From a bacterium (lineage in GTDB: Bacteria > Arandabacterota > Arandabacteria > Arandabacterales > Arandabacteraceae), in contig JALGZP010000032.1 in the NCBI GenBank assembly GCA_025774845.1, forward strand, positions 17,283 to 81,052: a stretch of 63,770 bases of DNA, in the 5' to 3' direction. How positions within the stretch are numbered: position 1 is the stretch's first letter; the number at the start of each line of letters is the position of its first letter. Shown one piece after another: positions 24,314-33,190 of the stretch. The notes below the pieces were generated by a model. That model was not told the origin of the DNA and did not search any database. It worked only from the letters and a program-made list of their open reading frames with translations. The translations under genes were made by a program, and so were the position numbers.

Positions 24314-24907
24314 TTATCTGTAGAGTGACTTTATGCCGCCCCAGGACGTCGGAGCCAGAGCTGTCGGGTCCTCCCGGTGTATCGTCGTTCCTGCTTCAGA
24401 TCCGCCTGAGAACACGGCGTCATACGTCTGGTTCCCGGGGAGGACCGAACTCGTCCACGTGAACTCAACGGCGAAGCCCTCAAGCGAGTCCGCGGTCGGT
24501 ATGTAGTATGTCGAGCTCGTGGCCATGAACCGTTCCTTCCAGTTGAAATCAGGATCAAAAGGACCGATCTGGGCCGCGCTCCAGCCGGTGGGAGCGGCAA
24601 CACTCGCCCCTGTTGCATCCATTGCAACGTTGGCCGAGTTGAAGAAGAGATAGAGTTGCCGGATAGGCTGCGGGGCCCCCCAGTTGAAGGCAGCATATTC
24701 ATACTTCCACAGATTGGTTCCCGGCTGGTCCCCACCCGCGGGCAGGGGATCACTCGGGTAGTACTCGACCCACGTGTCGGTCTCCCAACGGAACAGCTCA
24801 TACTTCACCATAGCAAACGGGTCGGCGCATGCCTGCCCTGCAAGGGCAACCACGCACATGGCGACCACGACTGCCGGCAGTACTGCAATCGATACCTTAG
24901 AACGCAT
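24314..24907 (-). CDS. Secreted protein ending in the SWGxIKxLYR tail
   Basis: A 197-residue exported protein of unknown family. The start at ATG 24907 (preceded by GAGGGGG) gives a clear signal peptide ending ACADP; a longer in-frame start at 25027 would bury it. The mature part looks like a beta-sandwich (LYLFFNSANVAMDATG, GFAVEFTWTSSVLPGNQTYDAVF) and shares the FAVEFTW/FSVTFVW, PGNQ/PGQT pattern with the N-terminal half of the neighbouring gene at 25057, so the two are probably related. Its last ten residues, SWGGIKSLYR, recur as SWGSIKALYR at the end of the unrelated-looking gene at 35404. Function unknown. Confidence 0.7.
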   Translation of the reverse strand: MRSKVSIAVLPAVVVAMCVVALAGQACADPFAMVKYELFRWETDTWVEYYPSDPLPAGGDQPGTNLWKYEYAAFNWGAPQPIRQLYLFFNSANVAMDATGASVAAPTGWSAAQIGPFDPDFNWKERFMATSSTYYIPTADSLEGFAVEFTWTSSVLPGNQTYDAVFSGGSEAGTTIHREDPTALAPTSWGGIKSLYR

Positions 24908-24986
24908 GTCTGTACCCCCTCGTTGCACGTTCCCGCAATCGACCGGGTACCTCCCGGCACCCGATCCCCGAATCTGTCTCACTTTC

Positions 24987-25022
24987 GGAGGGTGGCGCCC
25001 CGCACCGGGACGCCGCCCTCCA
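24987..25022. terminator. Strong hairpin between two secreted-protein genes
   Basis: Near-perfect 16-bp stem (GGAGGGTGGCG... against ...GCCGCCCTCC, one wobble and one mismatch) with a 3-4 nt loop, about 35 nt downstream of the gene at 25057-26664 and upstream of the next one. There is no U-run; it is probably a 3' end stabiliser or factor-dependent terminator. Confidence 0.5.
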
Positions 25023-25056
25023 AACAACTGATAACTCTATGTCCGGCAGGCTACGC

Positions 25057-26664
25057 CTACCTGGACCTTATCATCATGACCTTGCGGCTCGAGATTCCAC
25101 CCGCACTCTTTACGGCCACGAAGTACGTTCCTGAGGCTACATCCCGTCCAAGACGGTCGACACCCGACCAGACAATTTCATGCTCGCCGGGAGTCACTGC
25201 CAGATTCCCCTGGCTGTAGACGGTCCTGCCCCGGATGTCATAGACGTCAAGCGACACGGGTCCGATCGTGGCCCCGGTGTCCGGAATTGTATAGCGCACA
25301 GATACCCTAGATCCGAACGGGTTCGGACTCAGCCCTATAATCTGGGCCAGATCGCGGTCACCCAGGCTGTACCAGATTATCTCGGTGTCGAGGGGAATTG
25401 TGCCAGCGGCCATTGTACGGCCCTGATTGACGCCCTCTGCGATGTCCTTTGCTACCTCATACGAGACACCCGGCATCTGATCCGTGATAATCGCGTTACA
25501 GTATGTGATCGCCTGAGAGACGTTGGCTCCATCATCGGTTATGACCTCAGCCTGGCTGATCTTGAGCGAGGCCACATTCAGCAGCATCGCTATCATCTGC
25601 TGCTTGGCCCGGTCGAGCATCGTACCGCCCTTGTTCACCGTTAAGAGTTCCCGGATCGCAAGAAGGCTGTCCGCCGAGGTGGCGTCTCCGCCACCCAGAT
25701 CGACCTCAAGAACTACGACCGGGTTATAGACGTTCTCGTTGAAGTGCTCCCGGATCGCATGGGTATGGCCGATCATATCCGCCATGCTCTCATGGGGTTT
25801 TCCCTTGCCCATGAGCAGGGAGTTGACCTGGTGTTTCCAGTAGCCGATTGTCCTTGCGGAGGGCTCGATATCCAGGCAGTCCAGCCAGAAATCGACCTGT
25901 GCCTCCTGAGCCGCCGTGACCGTTGTGGTCTTGGTCTCCGCGTCGACTACAAAACCGAGCGGTGTGACCAGGCTGACAATGTAGTCGCCTGCAAGCAGTT
26001 CCATGAAGCAGAAGTGCCCTTCACTGTCGGTGGAGGTTGTCGCCACGAAGATCTCTTCAGAGTTCAGAAGATCAACCGTCACAGGTGGAAAATCCGCAGT
26101 CGCACAGTCATCGAATACCGTTCCACAGATTGAGCCGGATTCATCTATGACCGCCACTATGATGGTCTGCCCCTCGTACACCACCCCGTTCAGCGCCTCG
26201 AAGAACCTCGACCCGGGCGTCGTGGTGGGATCCTTCCAGACAAAAGTCACCGAGAAGCCACTCTTTGTCTGGCCCGGGAAGATGCGGTCGGGACCCGAGA
26301 AAGTCATCCACTCAACCATCCACGGGGAAGGGTCGGGATCAACCCACTCATAGCCTTCCCAGTTGGCCGGAGACTGGATCTCCACGAAGTCGGACCGGTC
26401 CCCCTGGAATTCACCTGTCTCAGGATCGGAATCAAAGAACACAAGCACGGTTTGCACCGCAGGCGGAACCGAAATGTTGCGGACATAGAAGTCGTACCTG
26501 TACATCTGATTTCCGGGCTCACCCCCCAGGAACACCAGTATCGCCTCAACCGACGACTCCGGCATGGGTAACGGGGTGGGCTTAACCGTAAATGCACTGG
26601 CACTCACCGCAGCCATCAAAACAACGATGACCATGGCCCAGCTTGCAAAAACGTGTCTCACCAT
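25057..26664 (-). CDS. Secreted multidomain protein with SdrD-B-like module and FlgD-like C-terminal domain
   Basis: A 535-residue exported protein. The start at ATG 26664 has AGGAGG at 4-nt spacing; the signal peptide ends ASAF. Residues about 25-155 form a beta-sandwich similar to that of the next gene. Residues about 165-255 look like an SdrD-B/CNA-B fold (GSICGTVFDDC, DLLNSEEIFVATTSTDSEG, GDYIVSLVTP). A helical segment (about 265-430) begins TIGYWKHQVNSLL, a motif common in exported proteins. The last 75 residues are a FlgD-like/T9SS-like C-terminal domain (LSPNPFGSRVSVRYTIP, DVYDIRGRTV, ASGTYFVAVKSAG, KVMMIRSR). Probably surface-exposed or released. Confidence 0.8.
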   Translation of the reverse strand: MVRHVFASWAMVIVVLMAAVSASAFTVKPTPLPMPESSVEAILVFLGGEPGNQMYRYDFYVRNISVPPAVQTVLVFFDSDPETGEFQGDRSDFVEIQSPANWEGYEWVDPDPSPWMVEWMTFSGPDRIFPGQTKSGFSVTFVWKDPTTTPGSRFFEALNGVVYEGQTIIVAVIDESGSICGTVFDDCATADFPPVTVDLLNSEEIFVATTSTDSEGHFCFMELLAGDYIVSLVTPLGFVVDAETKTTTVTAAQEAQVDFWLDCLDIEPSARTIGYWKHQVNSLLMGKGKPHESMADMIGHTHAIREHFNENVYNPVVVLEVDLGGGDATSADSLLAIRELLTVNKGGTMLDRAKQQMIAMLLNVASLKISQAEVITDDGANVSQAITYCNAIITDQMPGVSYEVAKDIAEGVNQGRTMAAGTIPLDTEIIWYSLGDRDLAQIIGLSPNPFGSRVSVRYTIPDTGATIGPVSLDVYDIRGRTVYSQGNLAVTPGEHEIVWSGVDRLGRDVASGTYFVAVKSAGGISSRKVMMIRSR

Positions 26665-26810
26665 ACACCTCCTACGGGTCGGATCAAGAAATCGGAAAGC
26701 CACTCCCAGCTTCCCTGGTCATTCCATCCTTGAATCCGCTCCCGGCGGCAAGAGACACGCCTTTTGCCGAAAGCGCTGCGATCCCGCACTCGCTTCCTCT
26801 GATCTTATGC

Positions 26811-26840
26811 ATTATATCACAATTTCGTATGGGCTGTCAA
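26811..26840 (-). promoter_or_regulatory. Promoter of the FlgD-tailed secreted protein gene
   Basis: Perfect TTGACA (26840-26835) and TATAAT (26816-26811) on the minus strand with an 18-bp spacer, about 150 bp upstream of the ATG at 26664. Confidence 0.75.
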
Positions 26841-26857
26841 GCAGTGGTATCGTCACC

Positions 26858-26877
26858 GGGGTCAGGCCCTGAATATC
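26858..26877 (+). repeat. GGGGTCAGGCCCTGAATATC half-site repeat
   Basis: Diverged copy of the GGGGTCAGGTCTTGAAATC half-site family, in the gap between the AP-phosphodiesterase end (26898) and the promoter at 26840. Confidence 0.45.
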
Positions 26878-26897
26878 GGGGTCGAGTTGGATCCAGT

Positions 26898-28223
26898 CTA
26901 GATGAGGGAGTGGCCGTCGAGATCGCCAGGCGGGGTTATCCCCATGATTTCATAGATGGTTAGGGGAACATCCATGACGCTGCCGCCCTCCTTGACTTCC
27001 CGGCCGCTAACGTGCAACATCGCGTTATCGTAGGTATGCATGCCCACTATAGGGCCCTTACCCGAAAGCGTCGTCTTGCCGAAGGCACCCTTCGGATCGT
27101 ACCCATCGATGGGGTTTATGACCACATCGGGAGCAATGTCGAAGTGCTCACCGCTATATATCTCTTCCTTGTTGAGTACATCCCTTATCACCTTGTTACC
27201 GTCCTCATCGGTGAGATCGGCGAGGTCCTGCCTGAGCCTTGCCCTGAGACCTTCATACTCGTCCGGACCGACGATCCCCTCGGCCTCCCTGCCCTTGAGG
27301 TTTATGTAGAAGCGCCCCGGATCCATGCAGAAGGCCTTTGTTCCCGCGGGATCGATGTGCTCAAGTGACTTGCCCCCCTCCTCCTTATAACGGAGGTAAC
27401 CCTGCTCCTCGAGGAACCTGTTGAGGTAGATCTCCTTCTTGACGGTACAGAAGCCGTGATCCGACATTACAACCACCGTCACGTCATCACCGACAGTGCT
27501 CGCGATCATATCGAGGAAAGCGTCAATAGCTTTGATAACCTCCATGAACTCCTTTTGGTACTTGGGATGCCCCTCCTCCATGTGCCCCCACATGAAATGA
27601 TAGAGCCTGTCGGTTTCCATCACATGGAGTTGCGCAAAGTCCCACTTCTTCTCCTCGTAGAGTTTCATGAAGGCGCCGGTCCTGGCCTTGAAGACACGCA
27701 TGAGATCGGGATAGAGATTGTCCAGGTTCTCTCTTGCCCTCCACGGATCTATGTCTATCTCATAACCGTCCTTCTGGAGCTTTGAGGAGAGTTCCGCCGG
27801 ATAGGTCCCCCCGTCAAGTTTTGGCGCCAGGAAGCCGGAGACCAGAATCCCGTTCACCTTACGCGGCGGGTAGGTGACCGGTACATTCATGACAAGCACA
27901 CTCTTTCCCTGATCGCTCAGGACCTCCCACAGGGTCTTGCTTGTCATGTTCGAGCCATTCGGTATGTAAATCGAATACGTACCGGGTTTGCGGTCGATGA
28001 AGCCGAAGATGTTGTGCTTCGCGGCGTTCTTACCTGTCATATACGTGGACCATGCGACACACGAGACGAATGGATGAGTCGACTTGATCTCCACCAGGGA
28101 GCCCCTGTCGAAGAGCTTCTTAAAACCGGGAAGCACTCCCTCGTCCATCTTCTGCCGCACAAATGATAACGGTGTCCCGTCCAGGCCGATCACCAGCACC
28201 CTTGGCTTCTTCTTAAACCACAT
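26898..28223 (-). CDS. AP-superfamily phosphodiesterase/phosphomutase-like protein
   Basis: A 441-residue third large AP-superfamily (COG3379-type) protein: RVLVIGLDGTPLSFV, nucleophile region HPFVSCVAWSTYMTG (Ser replaces the Thr of the paralogues), VMETDRLYHFMWGH and MSDHGFCTVKKE. It ends VPLTIYEIMGITPPGDLDGHSL, the usual closing motif. No signal peptide. ATG at 28223 has AGGAGG 7 nt upstream. It is leftward and follows a beta-barrel gene by about 65 bp, but is far from the other AP genes. The substrate is unknown; nearest look-alikes are annotated nucleotide pyrophosphatase/phosphodiesterase. Confidence 0.87.
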   Translation of the reverse strand: MWFKKKPRVLVIGLDGTPLSFVRQKMDEGVLPGFKKLFDRGSLVEIKSTHPFVSCVAWSTYMTGKNAAKHNIFGFIDRKPGTYSIYIPNGSNMTSKTLWEVLSDQGKSVLVMNVPVTYPPRKVNGILVSGFLAPKLDGGTYPAELSSKLQKDGYEIDIDPWRARENLDNLYPDLMRVFKARTGAFMKLYEEKKWDFAQLHVMETDRLYHFMWGHMEEGHPKYQKEFMEVIKAIDAFLDMIASTVGDDVTVVVMSDHGFCTVKKEIYLNRFLEEQGYLRYKEEGGKSLEHIDPAGTKAFCMDPGRFYINLKGREAEGIVGPDEYEGLRARLRQDLADLTDEDGNKVIRDVLNKEEIYSGEHFDIAPDVVINPIDGYDPKGAFGKTTLSGKGPIVGMHTYDNAMLHVSGREVKEGGSVMDVPLTIYEIMGITPPGDLDGHSLI

Positions 28224-28289
28224 ACCACCGCCTCCTAATCAGGATTGCCGGCAGGCACCCGAGGGCGCCCACCGGCATACATCAGATCA

Positions 28290-29528
28290 TCACATATCAA
28301 GTCCACCCCAGCCCCATCTGAGCTGGAAGATGAATGAATCAACCGCATCAAGTGACTGCTGTGTTGTCTCATCAGCCACCGTATCGTACCATTCCAGGTC
28401 TTCCTGCGGATCCATACGCTGCCAGTTCACCTGGATTATGACACCCGGGCTGCCTTCCATACGATCGGTCAGATTGTAATTGAAGCCGATCGTGTAGACA
28501 TTGTGGCTCACATTGTAGTACTCAAACGAGTAGTCACCGGGGAACCACCAGGTTGTCGGATTCTGGACGGGGCCGTCACCTACGAATGTGTAAGCCTCCG
28601 ATGTCTCCACACGACCGATCGACCGGTCGCTGTCCTTGTCGGGATCCCACATGTCGTATCTGCCGACGACATCGAACTTGTCCGTCACCCTGAGCATCGG
28701 GAAGACACTGAAGCCCGTACCCGTGACGCTGACTGAGCAATTGTCCGGATCATCCCTGTCGGGTATCGGGTAATCGTAGTAGAGATACTCGCCCATAAGA
28801 CTGAAAGGCCCGCTTCCCACTCGTCCCATGACGGAGAAGGCGGTTCTGTCCTCATATGCGATGCTGTTCTGGCGGCTGAAGACCGTCTGATCCCATTGGT
28901 GGACGTATCTCTTGTCCTTGAGGACCGAGACACCGACCACTGTCTCTCTCATGGGCAGCAATCTCACGGTTGCCATGATACCCGGCTGCCTGTCGGCATA
29001 CCCCGGGGCAAAACCCGAGGAGAAGCCTTCACCGTTCATGATGCCCACGGTCCACTCGCCCATACCATCAGGGATCATACCCAGGAACGCGATACCGTAA
29101 TCACGTTCCTGAACCACGCCGACCGCATTGGCAAGGCTTCGCCTGACGGTAAGGTATTTCCAGTCGTGAACAGTCCCGAAGTAATTCTTCTGGAGCCCGA
29201 CACGGATCCTACCATGAGGCACTATATAGCCCAGGTTGAGGTATGCATCCCTGAGCTCGACATTCCATCCGCCCATGCCGCCGCTTGATTGGGAGCTGAA
29301 GACATTGACCGTCATCTGCCCGCTTATCTGTGGAGTCCAACCATAGCCCAGGCCGATATAGCCTCTCTCGACATTGAAAGCGCTTGTCTGGGTGGACTCA
29401 TCGACCCGGTCCATGTGGTATCTGAACCAGAAATTACCGCCCACCTCGGTTGTGCCGGTCTCCGGCGTCGAGAAACAGGTGGATACCAGAAAGACCAGTA
29501 AAATGGGGATTAAAAACGCGTACTTCAT
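28290..29528 (-). CDS. Porin-like outer-membrane beta-barrel protein
   Basis: A 412-residue exported barrel. The start at ATG 29528 (AAGGAGGG upstream) gives the signal peptide MKYAFLIPILLVFLVSTCFS; a start nine codons earlier lacks a binding site. The chain alternates short turns with aromatic-polar strands (FWFRYHMDRV, RGYIGLGYGW, RIRVGLQKNYFGTV, FSLMGEYLYYDYPIPD, VYTIGFNYNLTDR), as in phosphate-selective (OprP/OprO-like) and related porins, and ends FIFQLRWGWGGLDM. The OprP likeness is tentative. It may share a transcript with the AP-phosphodiesterase downstream, a sensible partner if it admits phosphate esters. Confidence 0.72.
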   Translation of the reverse strand: MKYAFLIPILLVFLVSTCFSTPETGTTEVGGNFWFRYHMDRVDESTQTSAFNVERGYIGLGYGWTPQISGQMTVNVFSSQSSGGMGGWNVELRDAYLNLGYIVPHGRIRVGLQKNYFGTVHDWKYLTVRRSLANAVGVVQERDYGIAFLGMIPDGMGEWTVGIMNGEGFSSGFAPGYADRQPGIMATVRLLPMRETVVGVSVLKDKRYVHQWDQTVFSRQNSIAYEDRTAFSVMGRVGSGPFSLMGEYLYYDYPIPDRDDPDNCSVSVTGTGFSVFPMLRVTDKFDVVGRYDMWDPDKDSDRSIGRVETSEAYTFVGDGPVQNPTTWWFPGDYSFEYYNVSHNVYTIGFNYNLTDRMEGSPGVIIQVNWQRMDPQEDLEWYDTVADETTQQSLDAVDSFIFQLRWGWGGLDM

Positions 29529-29831
29529 GCTGAGCACCCTCCTTTTAGAAGACAAAACCCCAACTGACTTGCCTGACTTTGACTCTCACCTCCTTCGTCA
29601 GATGAGGATAGGTGCCCGCATAAACCTCACAACGCATTAGGCTACAAATAGATAGCCTGAAATCGTGAAGCAAAATAGCAGGACACCCGGCCATGTGTCA
29701 AGCACAAAATGAGGTTACCGCCTCACAGCCCCATCCCTGAGGGTCATCCCCGGACAATGAGTTTGACAGGCCACCGGCGGCCCCCTATCATGGGCAGGGT
29801 TGACAACCAAACTGCAAAGGGAGGAGCAGGA
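29529..29831. other. Divergent intergenic region with promoter for the transglutaminase gene
   Basis: About 300 bp between divergent starts. It holds a plus-strand promoter (29763-29791) and a small AGGCTA/TAGCCT hairpin near 29638-29657. No open frame with a binding site and no RNA gene were recognised. Confidence 0.5.
29763..29791 (+). promoter_or_regulatory. Promoter of the transglutaminase-domain gene
   Basis: TTGACA (29763-29768), 17-bp spacer, TATCAT (29786-29791), about 40 bp before the ATG at 29832. Confidence 0.6.
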
Positions 29832-31342
29832 ATGACCAGAATCCTGATCATGGCTCTTGTTGCTTTATCAGTGGCGTATCCTGTGCTTGCGGCCTACCCC
29901 GGCGATGTCACGGGGCGCTACCCGGCTGCCGATTTCCCGACAGGTCTCGCATGGGACGGCCGGCATATCTGGCTGGCGGACAGAGACTGCGGGTGGCTCT
30001 ATGCCATCGATCCGGAAAGTGGGGCGCCGGTCGACTCCGTGGCAAGCCCCTGACTACGAGACAGGTGGTTGACGCCATAGACGCACCGAGTTCGGTCACC
30101 ACCGGTCTTACCTGGCACGGTGGCTACCTCTGGGCATGTGATGCAACAGAGAAGAGAATTGTCAGGCTGGATCCGCTCGATGGCACCCCGCTGAGTTTCA
30201 TTGAGGCGCCGTCACGCTACCCCAGCGGGCTGGCTTCTGATGGAAACTACCTCTGGGTATCCGATCGCAGAAAAGACGAGATCTACATGGTAGAACCTGA
30301 ACACGGTTGGGTGGTCCTCATACTCGATTCGCCCGGGCCTTATCCCAGGGGACTCACCTGGGACGGAGAGCACCTCTGGAATGTAGACTACCAGACCGAC
30401 TCAGTGTATGTGCTCAGATCGGACGGGGACGAGAGCAGGGTATACGCCACGCCGAAGAATGCCAGGGTAAAGTTCACATTCAAGGTCAGATGCGAGGGGC
30501 CCGATCGGGTCGACAAGTGCGATGTCTATCTTGCACTTCCACATCAAGAGCTCGAGCACCAGAATTTCGTGACAGATCCTGTGTTCCTTCCGGAACCGGC
30601 CGGCTTCGTCGAGGACAGGTGGAGCCAGGAGTTCGCCCACTTCACGGTTACGGACCTTCTACCGGGCGAGACCGCACGGGTCTCGTACGAGGTGCCGGTT
30701 GAGATGCAGGCCCTGCGTTACATCCTGATCCCGGAATACGTCGGCGGGCTCAGCCGGATACCAAGGGACATCAAGGCGAAGTATACCGTCGACGGGGCCC
30801 GGCTCCAGTTAGATGACCCGGTGATTCAGAATGCAATCAAGGAAGCGATCGGAGAGGAGGATAACCCCTACTGGATGGTCCGCAGCATCCTTGAGTACAT
30901 CGGCAACCGGATCGACTATGAGCGGGTGGGTGGCTGGGACACGGCGCCGAATGTTCTCGCGCGTGGTACGGGTTCCTGCTCTGAGTATTCCTTTGTTTTC
31001 ATGGCGATGGCCCGGGGAGCCGGGATTCCCACAAGGTTCTGTGCCGGGGTGTGCGAGCGCGGGGATGAGGCAAGCACTGATGATGTTTTTCACAGGTGGA
31101 CAGAGGTCTATCTACCCAACTATGGATGGATACCGATGGATGCAGATGCGCATGATAGAGAGTGGCAGGCCGATTGTGCCAGGGCCATCGGATCACGCTC
31201 GAACCGGATACTGATCACGACAATAGGAGGCGGTGATTCGGAATACGTCGGTTGGGGCTACAACTACGGCTACTCTTACACCTACTCCGGGAGAACATCA
31301 ATCGATGTGTCCGCTTATGCCGACTGGGACCCGTTAGACTGA
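29832..31342 (+). pseudogene. Secreted beta-propeller/transglutaminase-domain protein, interrupted by a single-base frameshift
   Basis: ATG at 29832 (GGAGGAG upstream) opens a signal peptide (about 20 residues) and a propeller repeat (GLAWDGRHIWLADRD), then stops at TGA 30051. The next frame continues the same repeat series (GLTWHGGYLWACDATE, GLTWDGEHLWNVDYQTD), then a beta domain and a transglutaminase-like domain with Cys in GTGSCSEYSFVFMAMARG, His in FHRWTEVYL and Asp in WIPMDAD, ending in a Tyr/Gly-rich tail. Adding one C to the C4 run at 30047-30050 restores one frame of about 504 codons, so this is a one-base loss, a sequencing error, or less likely programmed slippage. The catalytic triad is intact. 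The 3' end overlaps the convergent UspA gene by 28 bp. Confidence 0.8.
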
Positions 31343-31827
31343 ACCGTGTGATTCTCGACACTCGAATCGCTTACTACCATGACGGGACACGGAGCAGCTT
31401 CAAGCAGCTCATTGACCGCTGAACCGAACAGCTTCCGTGAGACGCCCGACCGGTCGGCCCGTGAGACGATCATGTCCTCGACCTGATTCTCCTTTGCGAT
31501 CCTGAGGCATTCGGCTACAAAATCACCCCGGCGGATAAGCAGTTCGCACTCGAGGCCTAAGGCCTGAGCTCTCTCCTTAACCTCATCGAGTTCACTTCTG
31601 CCCCGTTCCTCATACTCTCTCAGGATGGCGTCCTCGAGCTGCCCGCTGACCTTGTTACCTAAGAAACCGATATCGACTATCCTGTCGGAGATCGCGTCGG
31701 CAACCTTGGTGTCGATTATAAAGACAGCAAGCAACGGTCGTTTGGTGCTCTGTACAAGTGAGATCGCAAGATCGACCGATTTGGGATTATGTCTTGTCGG
31801 TGAGAGAACAAGCATGAGACAGGCCAT
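31315..31827 (-). CDS. UspA-family universal stress protein
   Basis: A 170-residue single-domain Usp protein: MLVLSPTRHNPKSVDLAISL, a central helix rich in Glu, and the C-terminal MIVSRADRSGVSRKLFGSAV...PCPVMVV segment, which carries a recognisable version of the nucleotide-binding G-2x-G-9x-G(S) loop in modified form. The family acts in the cytoplasm, often in energy or transport stress. It begins 14 nt after the SLC13-type transporter gene, so the two are cotranscribed; Usp domains are common partners of transporters. ATG at 31827 has GGGGAGG upstream. Confidence 0.88.
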   Translation of the reverse strand: MACLMLVLSPTRHNPKSVDLAISLVQSTKRPLLAVFIIDTKVADAISDRIVDIGFLGNKVSGQLEDAILREYEERGRSELDEVKERAQALGLECELLIRRGDFVAECLRIAKENQVEDMIVSRADRSGVSRKLFGSAVNELLEAAPCPVMVVSDSSVENHTVQSNGSQSA

Positions 31828-31841
31828 GTATCATCCTCCCC

Positions 31842-33104
31842 TCATAGCAAACCTAACTTCGTCCAGTAGAGTTTGGCCACCAGAAGGAAAACCCCCAGAG
31901 TGGTCAGATTGAGAAGTACTCCGACTTTCACCGAATCCCTGATTCTATGGTACCTCGCGGAGTAGGCGATCGCGTTGGGGGGAGTCCCGACTGCATTGCT
32001 CATCGCCTCGGTCAGGATGATTGAGACGACGGCAATGAATGCAACCAGTGTAAACGGGCTGAGCTCTACCGACCCCAGCAGCGAGGTCACCATCCACTTG
32101 GCCGCACCCGTGATTTCCAGGGCCGCCGCAAGTGCGATCGCTCCTCCATACATCAGGATCACGCCCCAGTTAACATAGCGCTCGACATCATGCCAGTCTA
32201 TGGCTCGAACCACGAACAACGCCGAGGCCCCGAGTATTGCAATGGCCGCAAGCCCCGCCCTGTCCCCGAGCGCTATCCAGCAGACAATCGTTCCGACCAT
32301 CACCGCGAGAACCTTCTTTTCGACACCCGACATAGGACCAAGAGCGGCAACTTTGCTCTCGATCAGCGCCCTCGCGGGTTTGACATCCTTTATCTCCGGC
32401 GGGAAGAACTTGAAAACCAGAAAGTGTACTACAAGGAGCAGCACCAACGGTATTGGGAACACGATCGCAATCCACTGGGTGAAGCTTATCGCAAGATCAT
32501 ACTTTTCCCTGAGGAGCGCTATCGCCAGGGGGTTTCTTGCTCCACCCAGAAGCGTTACCACCCCACCTGTCACACACCCCCATGCCATGGAAAGGAATAG
32601 CGCCTTCCCATAGTTGCTCCTTCTCGGTTCCAGCTTGAGAGCCGAGGCTATCTCAAGGACTATGGGGAATGTCAGTGCGGCGACTGCGTGAGCGGGCATC
32701 CACATAGCCATGAAGGCGCACGAAAGGACGACGCCCGAAAGGAGCCGCTTCGGGCTCCCTTCAAATCGCCTGAGGAAGAGCAGTGCGACGCGTGAGCTAA
32801 GGCCGGAACTCATCATCGCGGCAGCCAGCATGAAGGCTCCCAGGATGAAGAATACCGCCCTGTTGCCAAAGAGGGAAAACGCCCGGCCGGCATCCATGGC
32901 CCCGAGCAAAGGCAGAAGCGCGATGGCAAGAAGGCTCGTCACCGACAGTGGCAACGCAGCAGTCGTCCAGAGTATGAAGCACAGGGCGAATATCGAGAGC
33001 GACACCTTACCTTCGTGGGACAGTCCCTCGGGTGCCGGCATAAGCAGGATGAGCACGGTGACACAAACGGCCGCCACGAGAAACGGAGTCTTTACCTTGG
33101 GCAT
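31842..33104 (-). CDS. SLC13/DASS-family anion symporter, apparently with an internal deletion
   Basis: A 420-residue polytopic membrane protein of the divalent anion:Na+ symporter family. Landmarks are LWTTAALPLSVTSLLAIALLPLLG near the N-terminus, FSLFGNRAVFFILGAFMLA, and the first-repeat motif GGARNPLAIALL. In the second repeat, LTEAMSNAV (to Val372) runs directly into GTPPNAIAYS (from Gly373). In family members these two motifs are normally separated by roughly 40-50 residues containing a helix hairpin, so a piece of the C-terminal repeat seems lost in frame. Substrates of the family are sulfate or dicarboxylates; sulfate would suit the sat/cysC genes 9 kb away. Transport competence is doubtful. 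Confidence 0.8.
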   Translation of the reverse strand: MPKVKTPFLVAAVCVTVLILLMPAPEGLSHEGKVSLSIFALCFILWTTAALPLSVTSLLAIALLPLLGAMDAGRAFSLFGNRAVFFILGAFMLAAAMMSSGLSSRVALLFLRRFEGSPKRLLSGVVLSCAFMAMWMPAHAVAALTFPIVLEIASALKLEPRRSNYGKALFLSMAWGCVTGGVVTLLGGARNPLAIALLREKYDLAISFTQWIAIVFPIPLVLLLVVHFLVFKFFPPEIKDVKPARALIESKVAALGPMSGVEKKVLAVMVGTIVCWIALGDRAGLAAIAILGASALFVVRAIDWHDVERYVNWGVILMYGGAIALAAALEITGAAKWMVTSLLGSVELSPFTLVAFIAVVSIILTEAMSNAVGTPPNAIAYSARYHRIRDSVKVGVLLNLTTLGVFLLVAKLYWTKLGLL

Positions 33105-33190
33105 GATCTCTTTCCCTGTGTACTTTTAGTGGGGGCATATTAGCACAGGGGAATTCTGCCGTCAACAAAACCCCGACCCGGCGGCCGGGC

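Noticed and set aside
24206-29642. Shared 12-mer GCCTAATGCGTT near 24206 and inverted near 29632, both upstream of barrel genes
   Set aside because: With 64 kb many 12-bp matches occur by chance, and there is no extension or conserved spacing to a promoter.
29832-30053. Programmed ribosomal frameshift in the transglutaminase gene
   Set aside because: No slippery heptamer of the usual X-XXY-YYZ kind and no obvious stimulator; a lost C in a C run explains it more simply.
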